64,000 nucleotides of DNA from Motacilla alba alba (Eukaryota; Chordata; Aves; Passeriformes; Motacillidae), in NCBI RefSeq assembly GCF_015832195.1, contig NC_052016.1:80128547-80192546 (forward strand), in the 5' to 3' direction. The translations under genes and the position numbers were made by a program. Of the stretch, positions 1 to 13,400 are shown piece by piece (within the stretch, counting starts at the first letter, position 1; every line of letters begins with the position of its first letter). The notes under the pieces are model-generated. The model worked only from the letters and a program-made list of their open reading frames with translations. It did not search any database and was not told where the DNA came from.

Positions 1-104
1 GCAAACACTCATGTGTTCAAGAAAAGTAAAACAGACAAGTCAGATAACCTTTTAATACTCAGTAAAATCACACATTTTATGATTTTTTTACAATCTAGAG
101 GCTT

Positions 105-168
105 AGTTTTATTTTATATATATGTATATAGATATATGTATATATATGTATATCTGTATATATAGAGA
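105..168. repeat. TA/TG-rich simple repeat
   Basis: An imperfect alternation of TATA and TGTATA units with interspersed GA steps. This is a low-complexity microsatellite-like tract with no unit longer than about six bases. Confidence 0.75.
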
Positions 169-2186
169 TAAAGCTGATAACTGAGTAATTTCAAAGTCTG
201 GGTATTCCTTCAAAATGGGATAAAAAATATCTCCATCAGCAGAAGAAGAATATCTTTATTTTTATTTTACATCTAAAGTTGTTCAGTTGTTCAGTTGTTA
301 AAGATGTTTTTCAGCACATTAATTCTCAAGACCATTCTTTTATAAACACAAGAATTCAGCTTGTAATGAATTTTTAGAACAAAAGATTAGCTAGTTTTAT
401 TAACCTAGTATGCTGTAGTCTGATTAAAAAAAGAAGAAGGAATTATGGAACATACTACAATATTTTAATGGCTCATAATATTGCAGTTGTAGATTGGCAT
501 ATCTATAATTATAAAAACTAACTCCTCTAATTCAATGCAGACAGGAAAATTCCATTAGCAACCTACAAAATAATGCACTATTTATATGCTCACACATAAA
601 GTAAGAAAACAATATGACAAATTGTATTTCCATTTTGGTTTGTGTCTCTTCTCAGAATGAAATACAGGTCATAAAGAAGAATACCGGATCATAACACCAA
701 GTACTGTCTTGAATCACTTGCTGTTTTTTTCTTGTTTGTTCCTTGGTCAGTTAAGCTACAAATAGTTATTTTGAAATTATCACTTTTCTCTGCAATGTCT
801 AGGTCAGTACTGCTCACTTTAACTTCTGAACCTTCTTTACATCAAGCTGAAAATCTTGCTTTTTTCAAACTATTTCTCTGGGAATTCAACACTCTCTGTT
901 TCCCTAAAACTGCTCATCGTCTTTTCTACCCCTTATCCCTTCCATCAAGGTAAGGGAATAGGGTTGGGAAAACATCAGAGTCAAAACTCCTTTCAGTATG
1001 CAAGAGTCATAGAATACAATTCTTGTCAATCTCAGATTTAGGTTTGAGCTTGTGATTTTATTTTCCTCACATAATCAATGGGGAGGAATAAGCAACTAAA
1101 AGGTTGATTGATGTGTAAACTGTTAGAAGCATCACTTGTAAAGTCAGCTGAACTATGTTTGGAGAATTCAATTTCTCTACAATGACTTTAAAAGATGTTT
1201 GAGATGTAATAGTTTTAGATATCTGATTCAACATGAAAGATTTCCATTAGGTGATTTAAGGGTTTAAAGTCTTGATCTTGGCTTCGTCTATTAATTCAGT
1301 AGAAAGACAGAATTATATGGTTGAAATAGAGTAAGAAAGAGGCATGTGATTTAAAAGAAAAATAATTCTTTATTGGCACATTAATTGAATCAGTTTGGAC
1401 CATGGTCTCTGTTTTTATAATATTGTATATTCATGAGACCATAATGTTAAAAAGCGATAAAATTATTAAATGTGGACAATATCTAAGTCTGCATTTGTTT
1501 TGAGTTTGTGGGTCTTGGGCTTTTTGTGACTTTTTGTTTGTTTGTTTTTAATAACCTAGGATACTCAGACAATATTAATGAGTGATGAAGCAAAAGAAGA
1601 ATTAATGAGGATGTGCATTTGCTCCTATAGGAAAATAGGAAAATCCATGAGTAAAATTAGTGCTTCATTCATCCAAGAATTGTTTACCATAATTGATTAT
1701 TATGCTGGCTTATAGAGGAGTTCAGCTTTAGCCTATTTCAGTTTTAGCTTCAGTCATTTATAAAATCCCCAAATTTTGCCATGAGACTTGCCATAAACAA
1801 AAAGGCACCGGAATAAAGCAGATGCAGTGCAGGCATATTTTGCCATAGGACAGTTATGGGGGTAGCATTTATCTTACTAAGTGTTTGTGTCTTTGTTACA
1901 GCTACCTGGAGCTGTAAATGTGAGACAGATTTATAGTTAGGGGAGAGTCACTTGTCAAAATATGACCCACGGATGCAGATGCAATTCCGAATTTGCAAAA
2001 CACAGGGCAAATTAAGGCAAAGCAATTTTCTATAGAGACTTAAAAAAAGCTTGTCAAATGTATGTTTGATAGAATTTTCTATTTGTTTGGGGAAGCCTGT
2101 AACTTCTGACCAAGTTAATATCAATTTACCTTGGTAAACCCAGCTCCCCTTGTCCTGCTTTTCAAAGAAACCTGAAATCCATCTTT

Positions 2187-2234
2187 TTTTAGAAGAGTCA
2201 AGTAGAGCTCTTGGCTCTTTTAGAAGAGCCAAGT
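2187..2234. repeat. 17-bp direct repeat overlapping a 10-bp perfect hairpin
   Basis: The segment TTTTAGAAGAGTCAAGT is followed about 30 bp later by the same 17 bases with one change (T to C). The second copy also forms a perfect 10-bp inverted repeat: CTTGGCTCTT at 2210-2219 and AAGAGCCAAG at 2224-2233, with a 4-base loop. The arrangement suggests a small local duplication with strand switching rather than a known element. Confidence 0.65.
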
Positions 2235-2785
2235 CCACTAGCCCTCCAAAGAAAAATGAATACCAGCTATAAAAGTGTATAATTTGGAGAAAGTGATAAA
2301 AAAACTACAATTAAAATTTAGAGATGTATGATTTTACTTGAAAGACGCTCACAAGAGAAATGGAGAACAGATCTGAGGATTGACCACTTTATTCAATGTC
2401 TATGATTAGCGTCACACCTTTTGTGACATACAAATGTATTTCAATTATAATTGTTGTGAACTGGGGCTCTAAATCAATTACTTTTATTTCCATTTGAAAA
2501 GACATGAAAATCATCACTATGTTGATGTTTTCCACTACGGTAATGACACACATGTTATTTGTATTGACATTAAGCATTTTTTGATTTTAAAATTTTCAAT
2601 TATATGTTGTTTGAAGTTTACTTCTATTTGTAATTTTTTGTAGTTGTTGTTGTAGAAAAAATGACTTTTAATGTTGCAGTATAGCAAAAACATACTACTG
2701 ATTTCACAGATTAGGGAGTAGAATCTAGGTTGGTATGTCTTATTTAGTGAAATATTTTTTTATTTTGAATGAATTATTTCTAATT

Positions 2786-2814
2786 AAAAAAAAAAACAAA
2801 AAAAAAAAAAAACA
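2786..2814. repeat. A-rich low-complexity tract
   Basis: Two runs of A separated by a single C, 29 bases in all. No attached retroelement body can be recognised on either side. Confidence 0.7.
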
Positions 2815-4904
2815 CCTCCAGCACCCACATGCTATGATACAGGCAGAATTTAGTTTTCTCATTATAACCACTGGGAATAATCAAATCAAACCTTGCAATA
2901 TTTCTGTCTTCTATTACACTGATTTAAAATTTGTCTTCTGGGCATAGGAAGATTGAGGGAAGAAGGAATCTTTTCTGAGTTGGTTTCATTGTATTTTCAC
3001 TTACAACATACTATTGTCAAATGCTCTCAGGCATAGATGCCCCCAAATTAGAACTTATTACTGTGTTATGCTGTGACATTCATCAGTTTGCATCTAAGAT
3101 GATAATATGATGGTGATGTTAAGACTTGAAAAGAAAAAGCTCTGGCTTGAAGCCAAAGTGAAATAATTTTTTTTCTATCTCTTAAAATTTCAAACATGTA
3201 TAAAGAAATTCTTTGTCCTGTCCAGTTTTTATGGATGATAATTCAAGAAACTTTCAAGAAGGTGCAGGTGTACACTATCTTGTTTTCACAGTGTTGCTGC
3301 CCATGTTGTCCCCTCCTTGGTCCTGCAACCCATGATGTGTTTAATTTCACAAACTGTTTCCACTTCTATTCTGTTTCTTCACCCTTGACATTACTCACCT
3401 TACATGCCTACCTTACTCCTGTATTAAAGCCTATCTTTATCATATCCTTTTAAATTATACAATTTATTCTTCTATTCTGCATCCAGAGTTTCCATGGCAA
3501 AGTAATTGATAACAAAATTTAGAGAGATGGTGTCTGCACATGAACAAACATCACAGAAAAATACTGGCCATTAAATAAGTTCTAAAAAGACTAGATATTT
3601 CTAGCATACACACCAACAAATTGGAATCCATTATTAAGTACAAATAAATTATATGAGGAATGCTTATACAACAAATGATCAAAAAAGGAGACATAACGTG
3701 GAGAACTCTAGTTCCCTTCCCTCAACACCAAGAAGAGATAAACTTTTCCTTGGAAAGCCTGTATGTTCATAGGTATGTTCATGTCTCTTCTACCTGTCTG
3801 TAGAGATAATCTTAGAATCCCTTTTTCCAAAACTGCATTTTCAAACCTTCCTTCCCATCCACTTTTAAAGGAAAGACGGTTTTCTCTGCAACCCACTGTT
3901 AAAAAAAACAACAAATCAAAAAAGAAAAAGTGTCTTTTGATCAAAGTCTATCACTAAGCACTTTTGCCTGCATCAAGCTGCCAAGTCCTTTCCTCAATTT
4001 CCATACTATAGAGGACTTTCTTTTACCACTTAAAAATATCTGATTTCCAAGACTGATAAGATAGTCTAAGTTTTATGGATTTTTCTAGGACACCTAGTCA
4101 GTATACAATGCTGTAAATTCCAGAGTAAAGGCATTTGTGTGACACATAACATTTAGAAAATCTCTGCTTTCTGGAGGTTGAAGGGTGCTGCATTTCTTTG
4201 TAGAGGATATCTACTAATGAAATGTTACTTTCACAGGGTGATGGGGGGAGTTTCTTAACAATTTCTATTTTACATGTGTAACAATTGTTTTACATGCAAT
4301 GTTAAAAGGTCAGATCTTCTTCCCTAAATAGAAATTATGAATATGCATTATGCTGTGCCTGTAATGGTTAGTGAAAGGAACAGGGATCTGCTCCAAGACC
4401 ATGTGACACTGAATGGTTTATGTCAATGCTATTTGGGAATAATCCCATACACAACAGACACTTTTTGGAAAAATATAGATGCAGAATTTCAGAATAAAGC
4501 TTGAGAGCTCCCCCACGTTGAAGAAAAAGGAACTTTCAGGGGTCCTCTGAGTGCTTTTGTTCAGGCTGAAAAATATGAAAAAGCAAGACACCTTAATTAA
4601 GAAACATTTTATGGTTAAGTTTGTTTGTTTTTTTTTTAATTTACTTTTTTTAAGAGAAAAATAGAGCAATGAGTGTTAAAATAACCCATCAAGAAGAATA
4701 TGGAATCAGTCATCATTATGTTTCTTGAGATGTTCTAGTGCTTCAACTCTCCTCCCCAGTCCACCAGGATGAGGGCGGAAAGAGAGGGGGGTTGAATGAG
4801 TGGCTGCTTGTTTTTTCATCTCCATCTAGGCTTAAAACTACAACACAAGAGGAAAAATTACATTTTTAATAACAGTCCAAAATTAGTTCTCAACCTTCTT
4901 TCCT

Positions 4905-4935
4905 CAACCAACCAACCAACCAACCAACCAACCAA
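4905..4935. repeat. (CAAC)n tetranucleotide microsatellite
   Basis: Almost eight uninterrupted copies of CAAC, flanked on the right by an A-rich step. It is perfect and therefore probably polymorphic in length. Confidence 0.9.
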
Positions 4936-5594
4936 AAACCCCAATGCTTTAGCATCTCCAAAATTACACTTTTAGTACAAATGAATGAACACAAAAGTAA
5001 TAAGTGGAAAATTATGAATATTTCCTCAGGTATCATATGTACATACTCTGTTGGCATTTCATAGTTTCATCATAAGTTGTTATCTTGTTCTGAAGTGCTC
5101 TACCAAAGCTTTAGAAAAATTCTTTCAGAAAAGTACAATTTATTCATAGATACCTATATTGTATTTCTGTCATTTCTGTGTTAGCCTTGCAGTAAGTATG
5201 GAGGTATTTATGCTGCATTTTCTAAGTTCTTCTGGCAAGTTTTCAAAGCTGCTTTATTGTTACTGAACACTGTGAAGCACTTTTGCATGCTATTCCTGTG
5301 ATCTAGCTTTCCATTTCACTCAAGTTTCATTTGCTAATACAACCAAGCTATACACTTATTACACATTAAATTCTGGTACTTTGGATAATGATGTCCATAT
5401 AGTAAAAGGAAATCAAAGAATTATTATGAGGAAAATAGAAGAAATACACTCACCTCCTCAACAGTCCTCAGTTTATTAATTTAATCATAGAATAATTTAC
5501 ATTGTCTCAAAGTACTAGAAGAGAAAAACAGAAAGTCCTATTTTAATTCCAGAAATTACTATGAAATATTTAAATTTCTACTTGCAAAAAATCT

Positions 5595-5610
5595 TGGTAT
5601 TTAAATACCA
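5595..5610. repeat. 16-bp perfect palindrome
   Basis: TGGTATTTAAATACCA is a perfect palindrome centred on TTTAAA. The 11-mer CCAGAAATTAC lies at its right edge and also about 60 bp upstream. No known site is implied. Confidence 0.6.
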
Positions 5611-7140
5611 GAAATTACATTGTTTTGTCTTAAGATCTAATTAAAGACCGGAAGTTTAGGTTTACAGACTTCACACCAATAAAACAACAAAATATAAAAC
5701 AACCAATTTGCACAGAAACATTGTGAAGTCCTACTGATGTTTCAAAACTGTATCCAGTCTACCTTGATCTCATAAACTATTGGTTGCTAACATTTGGATC
5801 TTCAGATAAGTTTTCTAACAGTTGTGAAGGAGAGTGAGGAATTACTGGAATTACTGGCAGCTGGAGAAATCCCCCTGGGTTGTAAGAGTTTGCAAGATGT
5901 AACTTCCTTGGAAATTCCTTCCCTATTTAGTTATTGATTTAGTCTAATTAATAGCAATCATCACTTCAGTCTGAGATTCCTACATATCCATAGGGAAGGG
6001 TAACAAGAAGAATTGCCTTAAAGTGATGATGTGCACTGTAAGAAAAGATCATATAAATGTTTAGGGATAGTTATTTTCTATGAAAGAGTGGATAAATGCT
6101 CTATAAAAACAGGATTTTTTTTTTTCTGGAACTTATGTGTAAAATGGGGTAAAGAAATAAGAATTAGATTCCTCTCTCTTTAGGCAGTAAAGTCAAGAGA
6201 AGCAGGAATGTAACATTAAATATTTTAAGCAATAAAACCATGTTTATCTCACTGTAAAAATGTAAGATCTTGTTATAGTTTTCTTCCCTCTCTGACACTC
6301 AAAACTATTAGATTTTATCACACAATGATGGAGGATTAAAGTGCTGAATTTAAAGGTTCTTCTTAAACTTTCCTGAAATGGAATAGTACTTTTAAAACAA
6401 CCTTTAAAAATCTTTATGTTAAAATATGCAGCATGACTTTCAACAACTCTGGAAATTTATTGCAAATAAAAAATAGCCAGCATTTTCAGAAACTTGTGCT
6501 GGTCTTCCATAAGCACCAGCACTTTAAAGGGTTCAATCTTATTTATATGGATTTCTAAGAAAATGCTGCCTAAGCTGCCCATTATTGAAAATGCTGTGTA
6601 CAGAATTTTAACTCACTCCAAGCAATTCAACATGTCACTCCAGTCTTGAGGGAGAGCCACAGTGCAACTGCTTGTCAAATATCAGATTTATTTTAAAATT
6701 GGTTTAATGACTTCTACAACAACATACAGTTTTGGATACAACCAGGGCACAGGAGTGGTAGTGGGGGTGTGAGAAGGGGGTGAGCAAAATGTATGTCATA
6801 ACAGAAATAGACCAGTGTAATAAAGAAGCTTGAATGGAACATCATCTGTATATGAAAATAAAAATCAGATTTTTTTTAAGAGATACTGATAGATTTAACC
6901 TTTTTTGCATAGCTGAACCCTGAAAGAGTTATGTTTGAAGAATCCTAAATAGAGCTTCTAAGTATGGTTGTAAGCAATGAGAGGTGCCTTTGGCTGTAGA
7001 TCCCAGAATAGATAACTCCACTACTAAGAAACACTTCAAGAAACAGCCATGTTTGCAGAAGAAATGGACAAATGTAAGGAATGGAAAAAATATAAAGAAA
7101 TGAGAAAAAATGTAAATGGTTGACCTATTTTCCTAACATA

Positions 7141-7235
7141 TGTAATATATATAAATATATATAAAATAAAATGTATATATGTATGTGTATGTATATATAT
7201 GTGAAAAAGTACTATTATATATACATACACACATA
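7141..7235. repeat. AT-rich simple repeat (TATA/TGTA)
   Basis: A run of imperfect TATATA, TAAATA and TGTATG units with self-complementary potential. It is microsatellite-like and carries no coding signal; the reverse-strand open frame across it is a composition artefact. Confidence 0.7.
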
Positions 7236-9131
7236 ATAGCATGTATAGCAAGCACACTCTCTAGACATCCTGCATTTATTTTATTTTTTATTAGTTTTGT
7301 AGTGTCAGCTCTTCCTTAAAATTTTCATTTTTGTGTCCGTTCGTCTCTGTGCTTTTTTCCATTCACTCCAGTGCTATCATATACCTTCTGTACATTATTT
7401 TCTTTCTTTTCCTTGATGTACAGATATTATTCCTCTTTCAAGTGAAAACAATGTTACCTTACTTTCTCAAAGACCTTGTACAGAAATATATTAATCCCCA
7501 AGAACCATACAACTAACTTAGATTGTTTCGATTTTGTGATAGACCTGAAAATTGTGTCTTTATAGAATAAAAAGCATTCTGAGATAATTTTCCATCTTAG
7601 AAACCTAGTCCATGATTTTTGGTTTTGGTCTTACTAATAGTATAAACACACTGTCTGAATCAAGATTGTAATATTACTTAGCAGAGGTTGTATGGTGATT
7701 ATATGTAATATATTTTGCATGCATTTCACTAAAGCTCAGCCATAAGCTACCTTTGCTGTTTATGTGTATTTGTGGATTTTTTTCCATGACTTTAAGTTAT
7801 TGATGACTTTTTTCTTTGTTGGTTGGCTGTCAGGTGCACATATAAATGCAATGGCATACGCATGACCGCAGAGTAGCTGACATATTGTACACTCATTCTT
7901 TAATCTCCCAGTAGCTTGCTTTGTTGAGCACTGTCTTCCCTCTTGACCCCATTTTGCTAGGGAGTGAATGCTAATATGCAGTTGAGTGGAAGAGTCAGGG
8001 GGCAATCAGATACTTAGGAGACAAAAAGCTAGAGTCAGGCTGACAGGAAAGGGTAACTGCACCAGAGCTGTGGTCTGTTCCATGGAATGAAGAAGATAAA
8101 GGAGAAAGGCCATCAATCAAGTTTATGTTAAGTATGAGATTAAAAGTTTTTTATGTTACATTATCAAAAATTTTATATTCAAAATTTCAATTCACACCAG
8201 CAGCTCAGTTTGTCATTTCATTTTTACTTCATCAGGCTTCAGAAATTCTTTTGACAAGAATGAAAACAAGCTGTTTTCTACTTTAAGGAATATAGCCTTC
8301 TGTGGCACATATTGTAATTTCAGCTAATGTATCACAGTGATGTTTAGACTGAGAAACACAGGTTTAACTAAACAACAGAAAAAACTTATGCTTACTTTTT
8401 AGTAATCTTAAACTTATTACTAATCTTTTACTTTCCCTGGTGTTTATATGATCAGGTGATGTAGAACATGATTTTATTTGGGTGTTTAGTTTACATGTGA
8501 ACAGAACAATTATGAAAAAATAAAATACTACAGAAATCATAGGCCTATTTGTTAAATACAAAACTCTTCTTTATTTTGTGAGGAAAATAATCTTTTTTTT
8601 TTTCAATAGACTCAAAACCTAAGAAAAATCTCCCTTTATCATTCTCTCTTAGTTATCTTACTTGTATAACTTTCTCCACCTTTAGCTGGTTTATGCAGCT
8701 TCCCTTAAGCTTATTCATTAATAACTTATGAGCCCACTTTGTCTCAATTTCCATATTTTTGTTTTTAATCAGTTTCTTTATCACAGTTTAGGGATGCATT
8801 TAGGCTATTTCTTACCACATTCAAACTGTTCCAGCGTGAAGTGTATATATTTCATCACTGTCTCAGTGCAACTTTAATTTAAAAATTAACACAATTTGTA
8901 TCAGTTTGGATGAGATTATAAAAATATTTAAATACTACTATTCCACTAGCTGAAACCTTAGTATTCATTCTAACACTGTCTCCAGTGATGTATAGGTTGT
9001 CTCTGCTAAGAGCAGGAAAGCCTAGACAAGCAAAATGACTCGCTAAAACCAGAGTCTGAGTCAAGATTAAAATGAGCACTAAAGCTACCACACATTTTTA
9101 GGCTGTTTTAATCATAAGAACTTATGCTTAT

Positions 9132-9420
9132 AGAATCACAGAATTGTAAGTGTTTGAATGAACCTCTGGAGATCATTTAGTCCAATTCCAATTCCAAGGC
9201 AGAGTGGGCAGGCGAGTGGGACAGTTTTGAATGTCTCTGGAGAGGGAGATGGCAGGACCTCCCTGTGCAGCCTGTTCCAGTGCTCTGCCATGCTCAGTGT
9301 AAAGATGCTCTCCCTCATGTTGAGGTGAAACTTCTTATGTTTTACCTTTTAGGCATTGATCCCTGCCCTATTGTTTGACACCACTGAAAGGAACCTAGCA
9401 CCGTATTCTTGACAGTTGCC
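9132..9420 (-). mobile_element. CR1 LINE 3' fragment (reverse strand)
   Basis: Read on the plus strand the piece begins TAGAATCACAGAATTG. This is the reverse complement of the CR1 3' terminus, where ATTCTATG-type units end the element. It continues with the characteristic block for 'cctgttccagtgctctgcc', the 'aaagatgctctccctcatg' section and a 'gcattgatccctgcc' section. CR1 is a non-LTR retrotransposon that usually inserts as 5'-truncated copies and makes no clear target-site duplication. This copy is diverged, has small indels, and carries only the terminal part of ORF2 plus the 3' UTR. The left (3') edge is sharp; the right edge is approximate. The open frame on the reverse strand inside it is residual. 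Confidence 0.85.
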
Positions 9421-9957
9421 TTGGAGATTTGGCCCTGCACAAGTCTAGTCAGCCACTATTGCAAAAACTGTGGGCTCCTGGCTAGTCCTGAATCCTATGA
9501 GGTTTTCCTGATTCAAGAAATCCCCCTGTGCACTGCACTAGGGCACTAAAGTGCTCCGCTGCTTATTGTGCTGGTATGAGAAATGCTTACCTTAGCAGCT
9601 GCCAAGTCCTTTTTAAACATCATATTAACAAAATAGTGAAGTAAAATGAGAAACGTACAGAAAGAAAAATAAAGCACAGAGTGATTCTAGACTCAGAACA
9701 CTGTTGTAGCAATAGGGCCACTGCCAGCCTGCTCTGCAAAGGGCAGTCTTTGAATTCTTTATACCAGCCATTTAAGCAGTGAATGCAAGCTGTATTCCTA
9801 GGGCTAAGGATTCATTCCTGATCTTTTTGTGTTTGCAGTTATAAAGACCCAGGAGAAGACAACATTAAAACTTACTTTCATTTCAAACCAATTTGATTCC
9901 CGTAGTTTTGCATAAAACATTTGTATTAAGACATACAGATTGGAATGTAAATTCAGA

Positions 9958-10443
9958 ACACATAGAATTGTAGAATCATAGGCTATCCTGAGCTACAAGG
10001 GACCCACAAGGATCATTAAAAGTCCAACTCTAGGCCTGCACAGGACAATCCCAAAAATCACGCCATGGGCCTGAGAGTATTGTTCAAATGCTTCTTGAAC
10101 TGCCAGACTTGTGCTGTGACTGTTTTCCTGTGGGTCCTGATCCAGTGCCCAACAAAAAGCCTTTTCCTAATATTTAAACTAAACCTCCTCTAACACAGAT
10201 TCAGACCATTCCCTTGGGTCCTGTCACTGGTCACCACAGAGAAAAAGATCAGTGTCTGTCCCACCTCTTACCTTCATGAGTAAGTTGCAGAATGTGATAT
10301 CACCCCTCAGTCTCCCTTCATCCAGGCTGAACTGACCAAGTGGTCTCAGTCATTCTTCATATGGCTTCCCCTCCAGACCCTTCACCATCTTTGTTACCCT
10401 TCTTTGGACACTATTTAATAGCTTTACACCCTTCTTTTATCCA
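9958..10443 (-). mobile_element. CR1 LINE 3' fragment, second copy (reverse strand)
   Basis: It starts with TAGAATTGTAGAATCATAGG, the reverse complement of a CR1 3' end. It follows with 'atcctgagctacaagggacccacaaggatcat', a form typical of a different CR1 subfamily from the copy at 9132. The body includes recognisable blocks such as 'ttgaactgccag', 'gggtcctgtcactggtcacc', 'cctcagtctcccttcatccaggctgaac' and 'ttctttggacac', which are the reverse complement of the C-terminal ORF2 region. It is 5'-truncated at about 10443 and full of indels and stops, so it is dead. It sits about 540 bp from the first copy in the same orientation and is probably an independent insertion, because both carry their own 3' end. 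Confidence 0.9.
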
Positions 10444-13400
10444 GAAATAAATGTTAATGAAATGTTTTAAAGTTGTTGGCAGTGCTGCATCTTCAACACA
10501 GTCGTTAAAGAAATGCAAAACAAAGATAATACTTTCTCTTTTTCTTTTTTCCCCCTAAGATGAGAGCAGATCTATATTATTCTTAAAATCAGTTTTATAT
10601 TTCCATGTGTATAGAATGGAAATATATACTGATAATTTATGTGATTTCAAGATTTGGGTGAGAGACAAAGGAGAAATGTAGGGTGTTTGAGGGCACCAGT
10701 AAACCTAGTAAGTCCCTGAGCAGCAAATCTGGGGCCTTCACCTACACATCCATGGGCTCAGAAGTCCCATTTCAGCCTAGGTCTTCCTGTATTGTCTGAG
10801 TGATGTTTTAGTCTCAGTGATCTCCAGTTCCTGATCTGAAGGCTGTTTTCCTGGCTAGACTTCAGCTCTGTCTCATCACTGCGGTCCTGCCTCAACATCC
10901 CAGGGCTGTTTCTGATCTTCACTCACCTTATCAAGCTTGATCTTATGCTCTCTAAGCCTGAAAATTGCTATAAACCAGTCTTTTTCAAGTGTCTGTGACC
11001 AAGGTTTTAAATCTAAATAAATATCCATTGATATTATTTTGTTTGCTTTTCTGATTTCTTGATCATTTACTTGCATAATAATTTTATGCAGGAACTCTAT
11101 TATTTGACTAAAAGCAATTGGGAGATATTTAAGTGTATACCAGTAGCTTTCAGACCAGGAAAGCCTGGAAAATTTAATGTAAGGTTACAAAGTGTGTAGC
11201 ATGACAAGGGTGGTGAAGCATGTTCAGACTAAGTAAAACTGGCAGCATAAATAGCTTTTAAATGGATGTATAACCTTTTTAAAGGTTAGCTATTCATTCT
11301 TCCTCTTTCATTTTTACCTGACTGAAATAAAGGCCTCTATAATTCCAGTGAGATGCGAGATACTCTGGGAAATTGACTGGAAAAAGAAAAGGAATGTATT
11401 CCTTAGTACCAGAAAGACAGATTTTGACTATCTGAAGTTTGTTTTCACGTGTGTCTTTTTTCAAGACATTGGTTGATTTTCTTTCCCATCCTATTCTTTC
11501 CCTCTTTTATATGACTACGTCTTGCCACTGTATATACTCTTTAAACTTTATTCATTCTGTGTTATTCTGACCTCTGTGACTCTCATACTTTCAAATGCTC
11601 CCAAAGCTTCAACTTTCCTTCACATCTAAGCAATTAGGTAAAACATTACCATGTTTTACATGCACTGTTAGGAGTATGAACCTCAAAAATATTTTTTCTG
11701 TATTTATGAACACATAATTAAATATTATTTTTCAAATAATCTCTGTGCACATGTGTTCTATGCTCTGGATGAGATTTAGGGTTGACCTCTAAATATGCAC
11801 TATACAATCATCCTCTCCATTATACTTTTTCCCACTCCTCAGCTTTTTCCTCTTTTCCTGCCAAGTTCTAGTTTCTTTCATAACAAGTGAAACATCTTGT
11901 CAAGAGCTATGTAGCAGGACAAAAAGTCAGGGGATTTGACCTTTTAAAATTATTAGGGACCTCTCTATTTTCTTTCACCTTTCACAGATAATAGGCAATA
12001 GCTGCACAGACACCTTCCACCTCTGTTACTAGAGGATGCTGTACAGGTCTGTCAATTTCAATGTGTTTTCATGAGTAAAGGTTGCTGAAGTAGTCCTCAA
12101 TCCTCATCCACTGCTGATGTTTTTCCTCCACCAGAAACCCTCTCATTAATCACAAGAGCCTGAGATACCTTGTTGGTGAAGACTAAGGAGAAAATGGCAT
12201 ATCTAGTGAGTTCTTTTTTTTTTTTTTCCTTTCATCTTCTACATGTAGCAAGCAAACTTAACAAAATAGTTTCACTTGAGTTTTCAGGGTTCATTTTTGA
12301 GCTAATAGTTTTCAGGATTAGAATTTTATTGGAATACTTTTTTTCCTCCTCCCTGAATTTGATTTGAATACACATCACATATAAGTTCACTTACAGGGGA
12401 CTCAGATGCTTTCAGGCAAAACAAACTAGTTTTGTTCCCTCACAATGCAAAAGAAACTGCAAAATAATGCCTTTATTTTTTATTTTGCTTTGTTCTGTAT
12501 ATATTTTGTTTATTATCATAATTCAGGTTTGAAGTTATTTTACAAATGCTTAATTAGCAGCAGTTTTTCTCTCCATTATATTGATTACATATATAATATA
12601 TTATTTATATTGCTTTATATGCTCTAATTATGTTGGTATTACACTACCCTATAATTTAAAATTTTACTGGGAAGGAGAATAGTCTTAAATCTGTATAATA
12701 AAAAAATGCAAGGGGTTCATTACTGTTGATTTAGATTTCTGAAAGATATAACCAGGGAGAACATTTACATAAACCTATGTATGTGTGCAATGAAAAACTA
12801 AAACATTTTAGGGATGTAGTTATTTAATTAAAAAATTATATTTGATCACTTGAGAACCTTACGGCTAGCAATCTGGAGAAATGGAGGAATAGTCTCATCA
12901 CATGATCATTTCCAAATTTGACATAGCAGGATCTAAATTTCCATCACTGAAATAGGTATTATTTCAGTTATTTTATTATATGAATTATTATTATATGAAT
13001 GCATCATGTGGTATTGTATTGATCTGCTTATTCATGGTAGTTTCAGGATATCATATCCATTACTGGCACACATAAGTTAATTTTGACTACAGTTCAAAAC
13101 TAAGTTAAATAAATCTGAATTTTGTGGTGTTTTGCTGCAAGAGTATACAGTGATGGTATTAAAATTGTGCTATGCCAACACTGATACATGCTTGAAATGA
13201 TTGAATTTGAGCTTCATGTGACATCCAGTACCATTAATCAACATTCAAACTTGCATTTTTTGCCATGTTAAATTCTTTTTAGATTTTGATTATTAATTTT
13301 CACTACTTTTTCTTCACCCAGAAACAACACTGAAGACTAGTTTTTTTCCCAAACATATGTAATTTTTACTTTGCATGTATCTAAGAACTCATCTTTTCAC

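Larger units (their letters stand above)
1..9131. other. AT-rich non-coding sequence, no gene seen
   Basis: This stretch is strongly AT-rich with stop codons dense in all frames. The open frames are all under 100 codons, have biased, low-complexity composition and show no recognisable domain. The only structure I can support is a set of small simple repeats, one hairpin with a direct repeat and one palindrome, listed separately. No interspersed repeat could be recognised by eye. It could be intergenic or deep intronic; the sequence does not say which. Confidence 0.75.

Noticed and set aside
4905..4935. CRISPR-like or functional tetranucleotide array
   Set aside because: It is a simple (CAAC)n microsatellite with no spacers.
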